From contig NZ_JALHRX010000003.1 in the NCBI RefSeq assembly GCF_023952475.1, forward strand, positions 62,001-126,000: a stretch of 64,000 nucleotides of DNA, written 5' to 3'. Position numbers and translations under genes: made by a program. The notes beneath the pieces were generated by a model. That model did no database searches. It had not been told where the DNA came from and saw only the letters and a list, made by a program, of their open reading frames with translations. How positions within the stretch are numbered: position 1 is the first letter of the stretch; every line of letters starts with the position of its first letter. Below are positions 38,493 through 48,590 of this stretch, piece after piece. This stretch comes from Cupriavidus sp. WGlv3 (lineage in GTDB: Bacteria; Pseudomonadota; Gammaproteobacteria; Burkholderiales; Burkholderiaceae).

Positions 38493-38726
38493 TTAGACTT
38501 CGCCGCGTGCGCGCAGGTCGGCGAGCACGGAGTCGATGCCTTTCTTGTCGATCAGGCGCAGGCCGGCGTTCGAGACGCGCAGGCTCACCCAGCGGTTTTC
38601 AGATTCAACGAAGAAACGACGATTCTGCAGGTTGGGCAGAAAACGGCGCTTGGTCTTGTTGTTTGCGTGGGAAACGTTGTTGCCGACCATCGGCGCTTTC
38701 CCGGTCACTTGACAGACGCGTGCCAT
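38493..38726 (-). CDS. rpmB: 50S ribosomal protein L28
   Basis: 77 aa. [20 protein letters not shown] and [19 protein letters not shown] are the universal L28 motifs, ending [14 protein letters not shown] 6-7 nt before the ATG. First gene of rpmB-rpmG, driven by the promoter at 38828-38857. Confidence 0.98.
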   Translation of the reverse strand: MARVCQVTGKAPMVGNNVSHANNKTKRRFLPNLQNRRFFVESENRWVSLRVSNAGLRLIDKKGIDSVLADLRARGEV

Positions 38727-38827
38727 GAAGCACTCCTAAATCTTCTATTCGTGGACAATGTTCGCAACAGATCAACAAAAGGCGCGCGGGCCCGGACTGC
38801 AGCGGTTGAGACTTCAGCAAAACGGGC

Positions 38828-38857
38828 ATTATAGACCGGATTCCTCCAGCGAATCAA
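38828..38857 (-). promoter_or_regulatory. sigma-70 promoter of rpmB-rpmG
   Basis: Minus strand TTGATT (38857-38852), 18-nt spacer, TATAAT (38833-38828); start near 38821, leader about 95 nt. Confidence 0.75.
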
Positions 38858-38916
38858 TGCTTTCTGTGCTCCGGCGCCGGCAGTGTTGCAGCCACGCTCC
38901 CGTGGTGCCGTAGGCG

Positions 38917-39603
38917 TCACAGGCCGGGCAGACGCTCGCAGGATTCCGCCAGCGAGCGGATTTCATGCCCCGCCACGATGAAATGGTCCAGCAGCCGCAC
39001 GTCGATCAGGTCGAGCGTGCGCGCCAGTTCGCGCGTCAGGTGGATGTCGCTCTGGCTGGGGGCGGTGGTGCCGCGCGGATGGTTGTGGGCGACGATGATG
39101 CCGGCCGCGTTATGCGTCAGGGCCTGGCGCGCGACCTCGCGCGGATAGACCGAAGTCCGCGTCAGCGTGCCGCGGAACAGTTCCTCGCTGGCTATCATGC
39201 GGTTGCCGGGGTCCAGGAACAGGCACATGAAGACCTCGTGCTGCAGCGGGGCCAGGGTCAGGCGCAGGTAGCTGCGCACCGACTCGGGCGAATTGAAGCC
39301 GGCCGGCAGCCGCAGCGACTCGGCCAGCGCGCGCCGCGCCAGCTCGGGGATGGCCTGCAGCTGGGCGAACTTGGTCGTGCCCATGCCGCGCACGCCGGCC
39401 AGCGCTTCGCCCTCGGCCGCGAACAGCGCGGTCAGCGAGCCGAAGCGGTGCAGCAGCTCGCGTGCCAGGTCCACGGCACTTTTGCCGGCGGCGCCCACGC
39501 GCAGCAGCACGGCCAGCAGTTCGGCATCAGACAGCGCGGCAGCGCCGCTTTCCAGCAGTTTCTCGCGGGGCCGCTCGCAAGCGGGCCATTTGGCAATGGT
39601 CAT
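38917..39603 (-). CDS. radC: RadC family JAB-domain protein
   Basis: 228 aa. N-terminal helix-hairpin-helix region (ERPREKLLESGAAALSDAEL then LLAVLLRVG), C-terminal JAB/MPN domain with the metal site AHNHPRGTTAPSQSD. Once linked to DNA repair but the cellular role is disputed; the MPN fold suggests a metal hydrolase. ATG at 39603 chosen for the GGA spacing; ATG at 39609 also possible. Divergent from the SlpA-type gene. Confidence 0.92.
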   Translation of the reverse strand: MTIAKWPACERPREKLLESGAAALSDAELLAVLLRVGAAGKSAVDLARELLHRFGSLTALFAAEGEALAGVRGMGTTKFAQLQAIPELARRALAESLRLPAGFNSPESVRSYLRLTLAPLQHEVFMCLFLDPGNRMIASEELFRGTLTRTSVYPREVARQALTHNAAGIIVAHNHPRGTTAPSQSDIHLTRELARTLDLIDVRLLDHFIVAGHEIRSLAESCERLPGL

Positions 39604-39707
39604 GGGCATCCAGGGTAGTCGCGTCGGGAACAGGGTCCTGCAACCCTTGGGGCGGCGGGCTAGGGGCCAGTCGAATACAATACGGGTTGTTCCCTGGTTG
39701 ATCACCC

Positions 39708-40196
39708 ATGAATTTGCAAACTTTCGCGTCGGAAGCCGACGGCGGCACGGCTGGCCGCAAGACTGTCCAGGCCGACTCCTTCCTGACCCTGCACTACAGC
39801 ATCGCGCTCGAGAACGGCACCGAGGTCGTCAGCACGTTCGAGGAAAAGCCCGCCACGCTGCTGCTGGGCCAGGGCCAGTTCGCGCCGACGCTCGAGCAGG
39901 CGCTGCTGGGCATGCCCGAAGGCGAGCGCATGACCTACCGCCTGGCGCCGGAGCAGGCCTTCGGCCCGCGCAACGCCGAACTGCTGCAGTGGGTGTCGCT
40001 GGCCACGCTGCGCGAGAACAGCTCGTTCGAAGAGGATTACAGCCCGGGTGACCTGGTCGAGTTCAACGCGCCCGGCGGCGGCAAGTACGCCGGCGTGCTC
40101 AAGGAGATCGGCGAGACCGCCGCGTTGTTCGACTTCAACCATCCGCTGGCTGGGCAGACCATCCTGTTCGACGTACAGCTGATCGGCATTCTCTGA
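39708..40196 (+). CDS. FKBP-type peptidyl-prolyl isomerase, SlpA type
   Basis: 162 aa. FKBP core with the inserted-flap (IF) domain: [61 protein letters not shown] and the C-terminal [20 protein letters not shown]. Matches SlpA (FkpB). The stop is 35 bp before ispH on the same strand, an arrangement (slpA-ispH) also known in E. coli. Confidence 0.92.
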   Translation: MNLQTFASEADGGTAGRKTVQADSFLTLHYSIALENGTEVVSTFEEKPATLLLGQGQFAPTLEQALLGMPEGERMTYRLAPEQAFGPRNAELLQWVSLATLRENSSFEEDYSPGDLVEFNAPGGGKYAGVLKEIGETAALFDFNHPLAGQTILFDVQLIGIL

Positions 40197-40231
40197 ACGT
40201 CGCCACGCCGAACCTGTCCGGATACCGCAGC

Positions 40232-41197
40232 ATGCCCGACCTGACCCCCGCCCCCGACGCAGAAATCCTGATGGCCCAGCCGCGCGGCTTCTGCGCCGGC
40301 GTGGACCGCGCCATCGAGATCGTCGAGCGCGCGCTCGAGCGCTTCGGCGCTCCCATCTACGTTCGCCATGAAATCGTCCACAACGCGTATGTGGTGGCCG
40401 ACCTGCGCCGCAAGGGCGCGGTGTTCGTGGGCGAGCTCGACGAGGTGCCCGCCGGCGCCACCGTCATCTTCAGCGCCCATGGCGTGTCGCGCGAAGTGCG
40501 CGAAGACGCGGCCCGGCGCGGCCTGCACGTCTTCGATGCGACCTGCCCGCTGGTGACCAAGGTGCATGTCGAAGTCAGCAAGCTGCGCGCGCAGGGCTGC
40601 GAGATCGTGATGATCGGCCATCGCGGCCACCCCGAGGTCGAAGGCACCATGGGCCAGGCCAACGGCGGCATGGTGCTGGTCGAGTCGGTCGGCGATGTCG
40701 CGGCGCTGCAGATCGCCGATCCGTCGCGGCTGGCCTATGTCACCCAGACCACGCTGTCGGTGGACGAGACCCGCGAGATCGTGGCCGCGCTCAAGGCCCG
40801 CTTCCCGGAGGTCCGCGAGCCCAAGAAGCAGGACATCTGCTATGCCACGCAGAACCGCCAGGACGCGGTGAAGTTCATGGCGCCGCAGGTGGAGGTGGTG
40901 ATCGTGGTCGGCAGTCCCAACAGTTCCAACTCCAACCGCCTGCGCGAGCTGGCCGAGCGCCTGGGCGTGCCGGCCTATATGGTGGACGCGCCCGAGCAGG
41001 TGCGGCCCGAGTGGGTCGCAGGCAAGCGCCGCATCGGCCTGACCGCCGGGGCCTCGGCGCCGGAAGCGCTGGCCCAGTCCATCGTCGAGCGCCTGCGCGA
41101 ACTCGGTGCGCGCCAGGTACGTCCACTCGATGGTATCGAGGAAAACATGGCGTTCCCGCTGCCGCGCGGGCTGCTGCCCACCAGCGCAGCCGCCTGA
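40232..41197 (+). CDS. ispH: 4-hydroxy-3-methylbut-2-enyl diphosphate reductase
   Basis: Last step of the MEP isoprenoid pathway, giving IPP and DMAPP; [4Fe-4S] enzyme. 321 aa. Cysteines in [33 protein letters not shown] and [10 protein letters not shown]; also [11 protein letters not shown] and [16 protein letters not shown]. Ends with an Ala-rich tail. Downstream of the SlpA-type gene and upstream of a strong terminator. Confidence 0.97.
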   Translation: MPDLTPAPDAEILMAQPRGFCAGVDRAIEIVERALERFGAPIYVRHEIVHNAYVVADLRRKGAVFVGELDEVPAGATVIFSAHGVSREVREDAARRGLHVFDATCPLVTKVHVEVSKLRAQGCEIVMIGHRGHPEVEGTMGQANGGMVLVESVGDVAALQIADPSRLAYVTQTTLSVDETREIVAALKARFPEVREPKKQDICYATQNRQDAVKFMAPQVEVVIVVGSPNSSNSNRLRELAERLGVPAYMVDAPEQVRPEWVAGKRRIGLTAGASAPEALAQSIVERLRELGARQVRPLDGIEENMAFPLPRGLLPTSAAA

Positions 41198-41240
41198 GCG
41201 CGGCGCGGGGTTGCCTCCCGCTTGAATGCCTGGCCTGATA

Positions 41241-41273
41241 AAAGGGGCGCCGCGGTTGCGGCGCCCCTTTTTT
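41241..41273 (+). terminator. ispH terminator
   Basis: AAAGGGGCGCCGC, short loop, GCGGCGCCCCTTTTTTG: long GC stem with six T. Confidence 0.92.
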
Positions 41274-41633
41274 GTTTCTGGCCTCTGCCGGCCTGGGAAT
41301 AATGCCCGCTGCTGGTGCCGGGGGTGCCCGCCATTCGTGCCGGACGCTAATCAGGGTAATCCCCGAAGCTGGGGTTTTCCCTATTATGGTGCGGCGCTAC
41401 ATTCTGCACATTAGAGAGAAGCACCACGCTAATTAAATGAAACGCCTAATTAATAATGGTGCATTATAGGTGCTGCCGGCGCTGCTTCTTTGCCGCCTGG
41501 GGCGCCGCAGGCACGGTTCTTGTAAGAAGGAGGGGCGGCCGCGTCATGTGAGCGGGAATTGCCGCAATCTGTGCATTGGGGAAATTCCCTAGCTCAAATG
41601 CGCGGTAAATGGTCAAGGATGTTGCGTCGCGTA
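41274..41633 (+). promoter_or_regulatory. AT-rich upstream region of the liv operon
   Basis: About 360 bp without a gene, markedly more AT-rich than its surroundings. It holds two CTAATTAA direct repeats (41429-41436 and 41446-41453), several GGTGC boxes (near 41394, 41458, 41470), and a sigma-54-like GGCACG-N4-TTGT (41510-41524). Probably regulatory. Not assignable to a named regulator from sequence alone. Confidence 0.45.
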
Positions 41634-41661
41634 TTGCATCGACTAAGAAAGGGGATACAAT
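41634..41661 (+). promoter_or_regulatory. sigma-70 promoter of livJ
   Basis: TTGCAT (41634-41639), 16-nt spacer, TACAAT (41656-41661); start near 41668 and a leader of about 90 nt. Confidence 0.65.
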
Positions 41662-41757
41662 GCGCGCGTTTCAAATTGAAACTAAACAACGGCGGTTCAG
41701 GGAAACGTCCGGGAGGCGTTGCAAATCCCTGTTTTTGTGAATCCTAGGAGATCACTC

Positions 41758-42969
41758 ATGCAAATCACGTTTGCCAAGATTCTGCCGATCGCGGCCGCAG
41801 TGGCGCTGGTCGCAGCTTGCGGCAAGAAGGAAGAAAAGCCGGCGGATCCGGCCTCTTCGGCGCCGGCAGCCGCGGCTCCCGCAGCGCCTGCGGCAGGTGG
41901 TGGCGAGGTCGTCGTCAAGATCGGCCACGCGGCCCCGCTGACCGGCGGCATCGCGCACCTTGGCAAGGACAACGAAAACGGCGCCCGCCTGGCCGTGGAA
42001 GAAGTCAACAAGTCCGGCCTGGAAGTCGGTGGCAAGAAGGTCAAGCTGGAACTGGTCGGCGAAGACGATGCCGGCGATCCCAAGACCGGCACCGCCGTGG
42101 CGCAGAAGCTCGTCGACGCCAAGGTGGCTGCAGTGGTCGGCCACCTGAACTCGGGCGTGTCGATCCCTGCGTCCAAGATCTACAGCGACGCCGGCATCGT
42201 GCAGATCTCGCCGTCGTCGACCAACCCGGACTACACCAAGCAGGGCTTCAAGACCACCTACCGCGTGGTGGCTACCGACGCCCAGCAAGGACCGGCCCTG
42301 GCCAACTACGCCGCCAAGACCCTGAACGCCAAGAGCGTGGCGATCGTCGACGATGCCACCGCCTACGGCAAGGGCCTCGCCGACGAGTTCGAGAAGACCG
42401 CCAAGGCGGCTGGCGTCAATGTGGTGGCGCGTGAAGCCACCAACGACAAGGCCACCGACTTCAAGGCCATCCTGACCAAGATCAAGGGCAAGAAGCCGGA
42501 CGTGATCATGTACGGCGGCATGGACGCCACTGGTGGCCCGTTCGCCAAGCAGGCCCGCGAACTGGGCATCCCCGCCAAGATCGTCGGCGGCGACGGTGTC
42601 TGTACCGACAAGGTGGCCGAACTGGCCGGCGAGGCCGTGACCAACATCATCTGTTCCGAGGCAGGCCTGGCCCTGTCGCGCATGGAGAAGGGCGCGGATT
42701 TCGATAAGCGCTATCAGGCCCGCTTCAACGCGCCGGTGCAGATCTACGCGCCGTTCACGTATGACGCCGTGATGGTCGTCGTCGATGCCATGAAGCGCGC
42801 CAACTCGACCGAACCGGCTGCCATCCTCGCCGAAATGCCCAAGACCAACTACAAGGGCGTGATCGGCAATATCGCCTTCGACGAGAAGGGCGACATGAAG
42901 GAAGGCACCATCACGCTGTACGAGTACAAGGACAAGAAGAAGTCCGTCCTCGACGTCGTGAAGATGTAA
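41758..42969 (+). CDS. branched-chain amino-acid ABC transporter, substrate-binding lipoprotein
   Basis: 403 aa, type I periplasmic binding protein of the LivJ/LivK class. Signal with lipobox VAAC (Cys 21) so it is a lipoprotein, then an Ala/Pro-rich linker (EKPADPASSAPAAAAPAAP). Binding fold starts VVVKIGHAAPLTGGIAHLG; other marks are VVGHLNSGVSIPASKIYSD and YDAVMVVVDAMKRA. AGGAG 9 nt before the ATG at 41758. First gene of the operon; a terminator after it (42991) likely gives higher output of the receptor than of the membrane parts. Confidence 0.93.
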   Translation: MQITFAKILPIAAAVALVAACGKKEEKPADPASSAPAAAAPAAPAAGGGEVVVKIGHAAPLTGGIAHLGKDNENGARLAVEEVNKSGLEVGGKKVKLELVGEDDAGDPKTGTAVAQKLVDAKVAAVVGHLNSGVSIPASKIYSDAGIVQISPSSTNPDYTKQGFKTTYRVVATDAQQGPALANYAAKTLNAKSVAIVDDATAYGKGLADEFEKTAKAAGVNVVAREATNDKATDFKAILTKIKGKKPDVIMYGGMDATGGPFAKQARELGIPAKIVGGDGVCTDKVAELAGEAVTNIICSEAGLALSRMEKGADFDKRYQARFNAPVQIYAPFTYDAVMVVVDAMKRANSTEPAAILAEMPKTNYKGVIGNIAFDEKGDMKEGTITLYEYKDKKKSVLDVVKM

Positions 42970-42990
42970 TCTGGGCTTACCGGCCCATCC

Positions 42991-43028
42991 GAACGGCACC
43001 GTGAGTATTTTGCGGTGCCGTTCTTTTT
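42991..43028 (+). terminator. terminator between binding protein and permeases
   Basis: GAACGGCACCG pairs with CGGTGCCGTTC (11 bp, 10-nt loop) then TTTTT. Probably partial, so permease genes are transcribed less than the binding protein. Confidence 0.88.
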
Positions 43029-43181
43029 AGCCTCGCCTAATGTAGAAGCATCCTTACCATGGATGGAGCAGGGCAGGCCGCTCACCAGCAAAGCAACCAC
43101 CGCAACGTTACCCATCACACACCAGGGTCCCCCCGGCATCCACACCATGCCGTCAGGTCAGGGACTGAAGCAGGAGTTTTC

Positions 43182-44117
43182 ATGGATATCTTTATCCAGC
43201 AGATCGTGAACGGCCTGGTGCTCGGCAGCATTTATGCGCTGATCGCACTGGGCTACACCATGGTCTACGGCATTCTCGGCATCATCAACTTCGCCCATGG
43301 CGACGTGCTGATGATCGGCGCGCTGACCGCCCTGTCAGCCATCCTCGGATTGCAGAAGTTCGCTCCCGGCCTGCCTGAATGGCTGACGCTGGTGATTGCC
43401 ACGCTGATCGCGATGCCGGTCTGCGCGATCCTGTCCTATTCGATCGAGCGGGTCGCCTACCGGCCCTTGCGCAATGCGCCACGCCTGGCCCCGCTGATCA
43501 CCGCGATCGGGGTTTCCATCATCCTGCAGACGATGGGCATGCTGATCTGGTCGCGCAACCCGCTGACGTTCCCGCAGCTGCTGCCGTCGGAACCCATCGA
43601 CATCGGCGCCACCGGCGCCACCATCACCGGCAAGGAGATGGTCATCATCGGCATGGCCGTGATGGTGATGTCCGGCCTGCTGGCCCTGGTCAACCGCACC
43701 AAGCTCGGCCGCGCCATGCGCGCCACCGCCGAGAACCAGAAGGTGGCCGGCCTGATGGGCGTAAACCCCAATTTCGTCATCTCCGCCACCTTCATGATCG
43801 GCGCCACGCTGGCCGCGCTGGCCGGCGTGATGATGGCCACCAACTACGGCAATGCCCACTTCTACATGGGCTTCATTCCCGGCCTGAAGGCGTTTACCGC
43901 CGCGGTGCTGGGCGGCATCGGCAACCTCGCGGGCGCCATGGTCGGCGGCATGCTGCTGGGCCTGATCGAAGCGCTCGGCGCCGGCTATATCGGCGACCTG
44001 ACCAATGGCGTGTTCGGCTCGAACTACCAGGACGTCTTTGCCTTCATCGTACTGATCACCGTGCTCGTCTTCCGTCCGTCCGGCATCATGGGCGAACGCG
44101 TGGCGGATCGCGCCTGA
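43182..44117 (+). CDS. livH: branched-chain amino-acid ABC transporter permease LivH
   Basis: 311 aa inner-membrane permease with about 8 helices. Opens MDIFIQQIVNGLVLGSIYAL and IALGYTMVYGILGIINFAHG, the standard LivH start; RPLRNAPRLAPLITAIGVSI and the coupling region AMRATAENQKVAGLMGVN are clear, then VLGGIGNLAGAMVGGMLLGL. CAGGAG 5 nt before the ATG. Second gene of the operon; the frame is open 123 bp upstream but not conserved. Confidence 0.95.
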   Translation: MDIFIQQIVNGLVLGSIYALIALGYTMVYGILGIINFAHGDVLMIGALTALSAILGLQKFAPGLPEWLTLVIATLIAMPVCAILSYSIERVAYRPLRNAPRLAPLITAIGVSIILQTMGMLIWSRNPLTFPQLLPSEPIDIGATGATITGKEMVIIGMAVMVMSGLLALVNRTKLGRAMRATAENQKVAGLMGVNPNFVISATFMIGATLAALAGVMMATNYGNAHFYMGFIPGLKAFTAAVLGGIGNLAGAMVGGMLLGLIEALGAGYIGDLTNGVFGSNYQDVFAFIVLITVLVFRPSGIMGERVADRA

Positions 44118-44130
44118 GGAGAGCGAATCC

Positions 44131-45288
44131 ATGAATACCCCGATTCCATCCACGGCCGCCGTCGCGGCGCCGACCAAGGTGCCGGCCAAGACCCTGGCCG
44201 CACTGATTGGCTTCCTGGTGGTCGCGCTGTGCGCACCGTTCATCGTCCAGACCCTGGGCGGCAACTACTGGGTCCGCGTGCTGGACTTTGCGCTGCTGTA
44301 CATCATGCTGGCGCTGGGCCTGAACATCGTGGTCGGCTTTGCCGGCCTGCTTGACCTGGGCTACATCGCGTTCTATGCGGTGGGCGCCTACATGATGGCG
44401 CTGCTCGGCTCGCCGCACCTGGCGAACCAGTTCGAGTGGATCCAGCAGCTGTTCCCGACCGGCATCCACCTGTCGATGTGGTTCGTGCTGCCGCTGGCGA
44501 TCCTGGTGGCCGCCACCTTCGGCGTGCTGCTGGGGGCGCCGACGCTCAAGCTGCGCGGCGACTACCTGGCCATCGTCACGCTGGGCTTCGGCGAGATCAT
44601 CCGCATCTTCATGAACAACCTGGACCGCCCGGTAAACATCACCAACGGTCCCAAGGGCATTACCGCGGTCGACCCGGTGCATATCTTCGGCTTCGATTTC
44701 TCGAAGTCGCACGAGATCTTCGGGCTCAAGTTCTCGCCGGTGTTCATGTACTACTACCTGCTGGTGTTCCTGGTCATCGTGATCGTGTTCGTGTGCCTGC
44801 GCCTGCAGACCTCGCGCATCGGCCGCGCCTGGGTTGCCATCCGCGAAGACGAGATCGCCGCCAAGGCGATGGGCATCAACACCCGCAACATCAAGCTGCT
44901 GGCGTTCGCCATGGGCGCGTCGTTCGGCGGCGCGTCGGGCGCGGTGTTCGGCGCGTTCCAGGGCTTCGTCTCGCCCGAATCGTTCACGCTGTGGGAGTCG
45001 ATCTACGTGCTGGCGATCGTGGTGCTGGGGGGCATGGGCCATATCCCCGGCGTGATCCTGGGCGGCGTGCTGCTGGTGGGCTTCCAGGAACTGCTGCGCG
45101 TGGTCGCCGAGCCGATGCAGACGGGCCTGTTCGGCCAGGTGATCGTCGATGCCGAGGTGCTGCGCCAGCTGCTGTTCGGCCTGGCGCTGGTGGGCGTGAT
45201 GCTGTACCGCCCGGCCGGCATCTGGCCGTCGCCGCGCAAGGAAGACCGCCCGGTGGTGCGCCGCGCGGGCAATATCGGCCGTCTGTAA
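44131..45288 (+). CDS. livM: branched-chain amino-acid ABC transporter permease LivM
   Basis: 385 aa permease partner of LivH. N-terminal polar segment, then helices; GLNIVVGFAGLLDLGYIAFY, LKLRGDYLAIVTLGFGEIIR (EAA-like coupling) and AFAMGASFGGASGAVFGAFQG are the LivM marks. GAGGAGAG lies 9 nt before the ATG; 13 bp gap after livH. Confidence 0.95.
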   Translation: MNTPIPSTAAVAAPTKVPAKTLAALIGFLVVALCAPFIVQTLGGNYWVRVLDFALLYIMLALGLNIVVGFAGLLDLGYIAFYAVGAYMMALLGSPHLANQFEWIQQLFPTGIHLSMWFVLPLAILVAATFGVLLGAPTLKLRGDYLAIVTLGFGEIIRIFMNNLDRPVNITNGPKGITAVDPVHIFGFDFSKSHEIFGLKFSPVFMYYYLLVFLVIVIVFVCLRLQTSRIGRAWVAIREDEIAAKAMGINTRNIKLLAFAMGASFGGASGAVFGAFQGFVSPESFTLWESIYVLAIVVLGGMGHIPGVILGGVLLVGFQELLRVVAEPMQTGLFGQVIVDAEVLRQLLFGLALVGVMLYRPAGIWPSPRKEDRPVVRRAGNIGRL

Positions 45289-45301
45289 ACCGGAGGAAGG
45301 C

Positions 45302-46078
45302 ATGAGCAACAACGATTTCCTCCTGTCGGTACAGGGGGTCAACAAGCGTTTCGGTGGCCTGCAGGCCCTGTCCGAGGTCGGCCTGCAGATCAAGCCGGGC
45401 GAGATCTATGGGCTGATCGGGCCCAACGGCGCCGGCAAGACCACCTTCTTCAACGTGATCACCGGCCTGTACACGCCGGATTCGGGCGAGTTCGTGCTGG
45501 GCGGCACGCCCTATCAGCCGACCGCCGTGCACGAGGTGGCCAAGGCCGGCATTGCGCGCACGTTCCAGAACATCCGCCTGTTCGGCGACATGACCGCGCT
45601 CGAGAACGTGATGGTCGGGCGCCACGTGCGCTCCAAGGCCGGCGTGTTCGGCGCGATCTTCCGCCCGCCCTCGGTGCGGCGCGAGGAAGAGGGCATCGAA
45701 GACATGGCGCATGACCTGCTCGACTACGTCGGCATCGGCAAGTACGCCAACTTCACCGCGCGCAACCTGTCGTACGGCCACCAGCGCCGGCTCGAGATCG
45801 CGCGCGCGCTGGCGACCGAGCCCAAGCTGCTGGCCCTGGACGAACCGGCCGCCGGCATGAACGCGACCGAGAAGGTCGAGCTGCGCGGCCTGCTCGACAA
45901 GATCAAGAACGATGGCAGGACCATCCTGCTGATCGAGCACGACGTGAAGCTGGTGATGGGGCTGTGCAACCGCCTGACGGTGCTGGACTACGGCAAGGTG
46001 ATTGCCCAGGGCCTGCCGCACGAGGTGCAGAACAACCCCGCGGTGATCGAGGCCTACCTCGGCACCTCGGCGCACTGA
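45302..46078 (+). CDS. livG: branched-chain amino-acid ABC transporter ATPase LivG
   Basis: 258 aa ATPase. Walker A GPNGAGKT, Q-loop in ARTFQNIRLF, signature LSYGHQRRLEIARAL, Walker B LLALDEPAAGMN and H-loop in LLIEHDVKLVMGL. The LSYGHQRR form of the signature is typical of LivG. Starts 13 bp after livM with GGAGG; its stop overlaps the possible livF start (TGATG). Confidence 0.96.
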   Translation: MSNNDFLLSVQGVNKRFGGLQALSEVGLQIKPGEIYGLIGPNGAGKTTFFNVITGLYTPDSGEFVLGGTPYQPTAVHEVAKAGIARTFQNIRLFGDMTALENVMVGRHVRSKAGVFGAIFRPPSVRREEEGIEDMAHDLLDYVGIGKYANFTARNLSYGHQRRLEIARALATEPKLLALDEPAAGMNATEKVELRGLLDKIKNDGRTILLIEHDVKLVMGLCNRLTVLDYGKVIAQGLPHEVQNNPAVIEAYLGTSAH

Positions 46079-46095
46079 TGGCGGGAGCGGACGTA

Positions 46096-46827
<732 letters not shown>

Positions 46828-46906
46828 AGGCGTTAGCAAAGGCCTTAGCAAAGGCGGGCGGTTTTGGGTGCACCAAAGCCGTTCGAGCTTGTCTGGGCCT
46901 TCTTCT

Positions 46907-46942
46907 CCCTCTCCCCTCAGGGGGGGAGGGCTGGGGAGAGGG
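46907..46942. repeat. REP-like inverted repeat, copy A
   Basis: CCCTCTCCCC (46907-46916) and GGGGAGAGGG (46933-46942). This is the reverse orientation of the element at 47030-47055. The stretch just before it (46829-46855) carries tandem TTAGCAAAGGC units. Such CCCTCTCCC elements occur widely between genes in Cupriavidus-like genomes. Confidence 0.7.
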
Positions 46943-47029
46943 GTGGTTTAGCAAGGAGCCACATCAAGCGAGGCCAAGGGTTTTAACCCGCAGGCCTCAG
47001 CCTTTTGACGCTCCTGCCCTCTCCCCCGA

Positions 47030-47055
47030 CCCCTCTCCCGCAAGCGGGAGAGGGG
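47030..47055. repeat. REP-like inverted repeat, copy B
   Basis: CCCCTCTCCCGC (47030-47041), AA, GCGGGAGAGGGG (47044-47055): 12-bp perfect stem, preceded by GCCCTCTCCCCCGA. Together with copy A it brackets about 90 bp, a BIME-like pair in the gap between the liv operon and the aminotransferase gene. Confidence 0.75.
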
Positions 47056-47093
47056 AGCAAACCTGCAGCAGGCAGAGTTTGTCAGTAGCCCTC

Positions 47094-47121
47094 AGGCCTC
47101 GCCTCGCGCGAGGCCTTTTTT
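47094..47121 (+). terminator. liv operon terminator
   Basis: AGGCCTCGC, short loop, GCGAGGCCT then TTTTTT, placed 2 bp before the stop of the converging aminotransferase gene. Confidence 0.88.
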
Positions 47122-47123
47122 GC

Positions 47124-48311
<1,188 letters not shown>

Positions 48312-48367
48312 GGCGGACTCCAGGGGTCGGCTTTAAACGATGGACGGACAAGCAGGTAAGACGCGGG

Positions 48368-48398
48368 AAAACAAAAAGCCACGGGGGTTGCCCGTGGC
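48368..48398 (-). terminator. attenuator terminator before argD
   Basis: Minus strand GCCACGGG (48398-48391), loop CAACC, CCCGTGGC (48385-48378), then TTTTTGTTTT. A textbook intrinsic terminator lying 57 bp before the argD start and 30 bp after the leader-peptide stop. Its loop plus right arm can instead pair with the peptide's codons 16-19 (see finding). Confidence 0.88.
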
Positions 48399-48427
48399 TC
48401 GTTGACCTGAACAGACGCAATCGACGG

Positions 48428-48496
48428 TCAGCGGCGCGGCACCCCGGTGGGGAGCGACGTACGGAAGCTGCGGCGTCGGTTGAAGGTCGTATGCAT
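48428..48496 (-). CDS. putative Arg-rich leader peptide of argD
   Basis: 22 codons then TGA. The peptide starts MHTTFNRRRSFRTSL and ends GVPRR, so 6 of 22 residues are Arg, with RRR at codons 7-9 and RR right before the stop. Its ATG lies 7 nt after a -10 box, so the transcript may begin at or next to the ATG. It is followed by a strong terminator and then an arginine-pathway gene. Reading: a leader peptide whose translation rate senses Arg-tRNA. Not proven; no Shine-Dalgarno, and such a short frame can arise by chance. Confidence 0.6.
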   Translation of the reverse strand: MHTTFNRRRSFRTSLPTGVPRR

Positions 48497-48503
48497 GCGG
48501 GCA

Positions 48504-48532
48504 AATATAAGGCGCACTGGCCCGGGTGTCAA
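48504..48532 (-). promoter_or_regulatory. sigma-70 promoter of the argD leader
   Basis: Minus strand TTGACA (48532-48527), 17-nt spacer, TATATT (48509-48504). Full consensus -35, ideal spacing; start expected at about 48497, next to the leader-peptide ATG (48496). Confidence 0.85.
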
Positions 48533-48590
48533 AACGAATTTTGGCAGGCCCGGGCATTGTTGCGCTGGCGGAACGGCGCGCGGGCGGCGC

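Noticed and set aside
41660..41740. Short frame (MRAFQIETKQRR...) before livJ as a leader peptide
   Set aside because: Its ATG overlaps the -10 box of the livJ promoter, so it would not be transcribed, and it lacks runs of Leu, Ile or Val codons.
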